From an uncultured Ruminococcus sp. (GTDB taxonomy: Bacteria; Bacillota; Clostridia; Oscillospirales; Ruminococcaceae): DNA of 41,326 nt. Of the stretch, positions 41,293 to 41,326 are shown piece by piece. The position numbers were made by a program, and so were the translations under genes. Every line of letters begins with the position of its first letter. The first letter of the stretch is position 1. The notes beneath the pieces were generated by a model. It was not told the DNA's origin. It made no database searches and saw nothing but the letters and a program-made list of their open reading frames with translations. The stretch covers positions 1 through 41,326 of the forward strand of contig NZ_CALDMP010000094.1 in NCBI RefSeq assembly GCF_937915125.1. Reading direction: 5' to 3'.

Positions 41293-41326
41293 CTAAGGAA
41301 GCACTGATTAAATCACGCCTTGCGGC
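41293..41326. repeat. dispersed repeat family 2, copy cut by the window edge
   Basis: CTAAGGAAGCACTGATTAAA and the following ATCACGCCTTGCGGC match the left half of the copy at 30388-30445. The right arm lies outside the window. Confidence 0.6.

Overview
The window reads as a chromosomal segment from an anaerobic Gram-positive bacterium, most likely a gut Clostridia / Oscillospirales (Ruminococcaceae-like) organism. This is inferred from the strong AGGAGG-type ribosome binding sites, TTGACA/TATAAT promoters, anaerobic (cobalt-early) B12 genes, roughly 50% G+C, and a bacterial pyrrolysine system with pylS split into pylSn and pylSc. No taxonomic marker gene is present, so the placement is approximate.

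Region 1 (about 1-12,510) is a complete pyrrolysine-decoding, corrinoid-dependent monomethylamine island. It holds a truncated GntR/MocR-like fragment at the left edge, a MetH-activation-like protein, a cobalamin adenosyltransferase, a PucR-type regulator, the corrinoid protein mtmC and the methyltransferase mtmB. mtmB is interrupted by an in-frame amber codon at 5102-5104 that aligns with the pyrrolysine of archaeal MtmB. Next come tRNA-Pyl (CUA anticodon, 6072-6143), a RACo/RamA-type corrinoid reactivase, and pylB-pylC-pylD-pylSn-pylSc. Between mtmB and pylT lie two tandem copies of an apparently structured RNA sharing an 18-nt core; this is the least explained element in the window.

Region 2 (about 12,550-23,880) is a cobalamin-riboswitch-controlled operon. 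It runs from glutamyl-tRNA to cobalt-sirohydrochlorin and includes a cobalt ECF transporter: cobC-like phosphatase, hemA, hemC, hemB, hemL, cbiMN fusion, cbiQ, cbiO, cobA-hemD fusion, and precorrin-2 dehydrogenase-cbiK fusion. It ends at a clear terminator. It plausibly supplies the corrinoid used by MtmC/MtmB.

Region 3 (about 23,880-27,815) carries amtB-glnK on the minus strand (ammonium uptake and its PII protein) and, divergently, lepA with a terminator-like hairpin in its leader. Region 4 (27,828-36,787) is a cyclic-di-GMP signalling cluster: a FIST-EAL phosphodiesterase, a GGDEF protein and an HD-GYP protein. The last two share a paralogous LacI/periplasmic-binding-type sensor. They flank a solitary nadA and a HAD phosphatase. 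Region 5 (36,818-41,326) holds two E1-like adenylyltransferases (TcdA-like and MoeB/ThiF-like), a PutP-type sodium/solute symporter, a small conserved hypothetical, and a class I glutamine amidotransferase of the PuuD type.

Amber stops are rare here. Only two of about 30 genes end in TAG (hemA and the MoeB/ThiF-like gene), and each has another in-frame stop exactly three codons later, as expected of a genome that can read UAG as pyrrolysine. Two families of dispersed inverted-repeat elements are scattered through the intergenic gaps.
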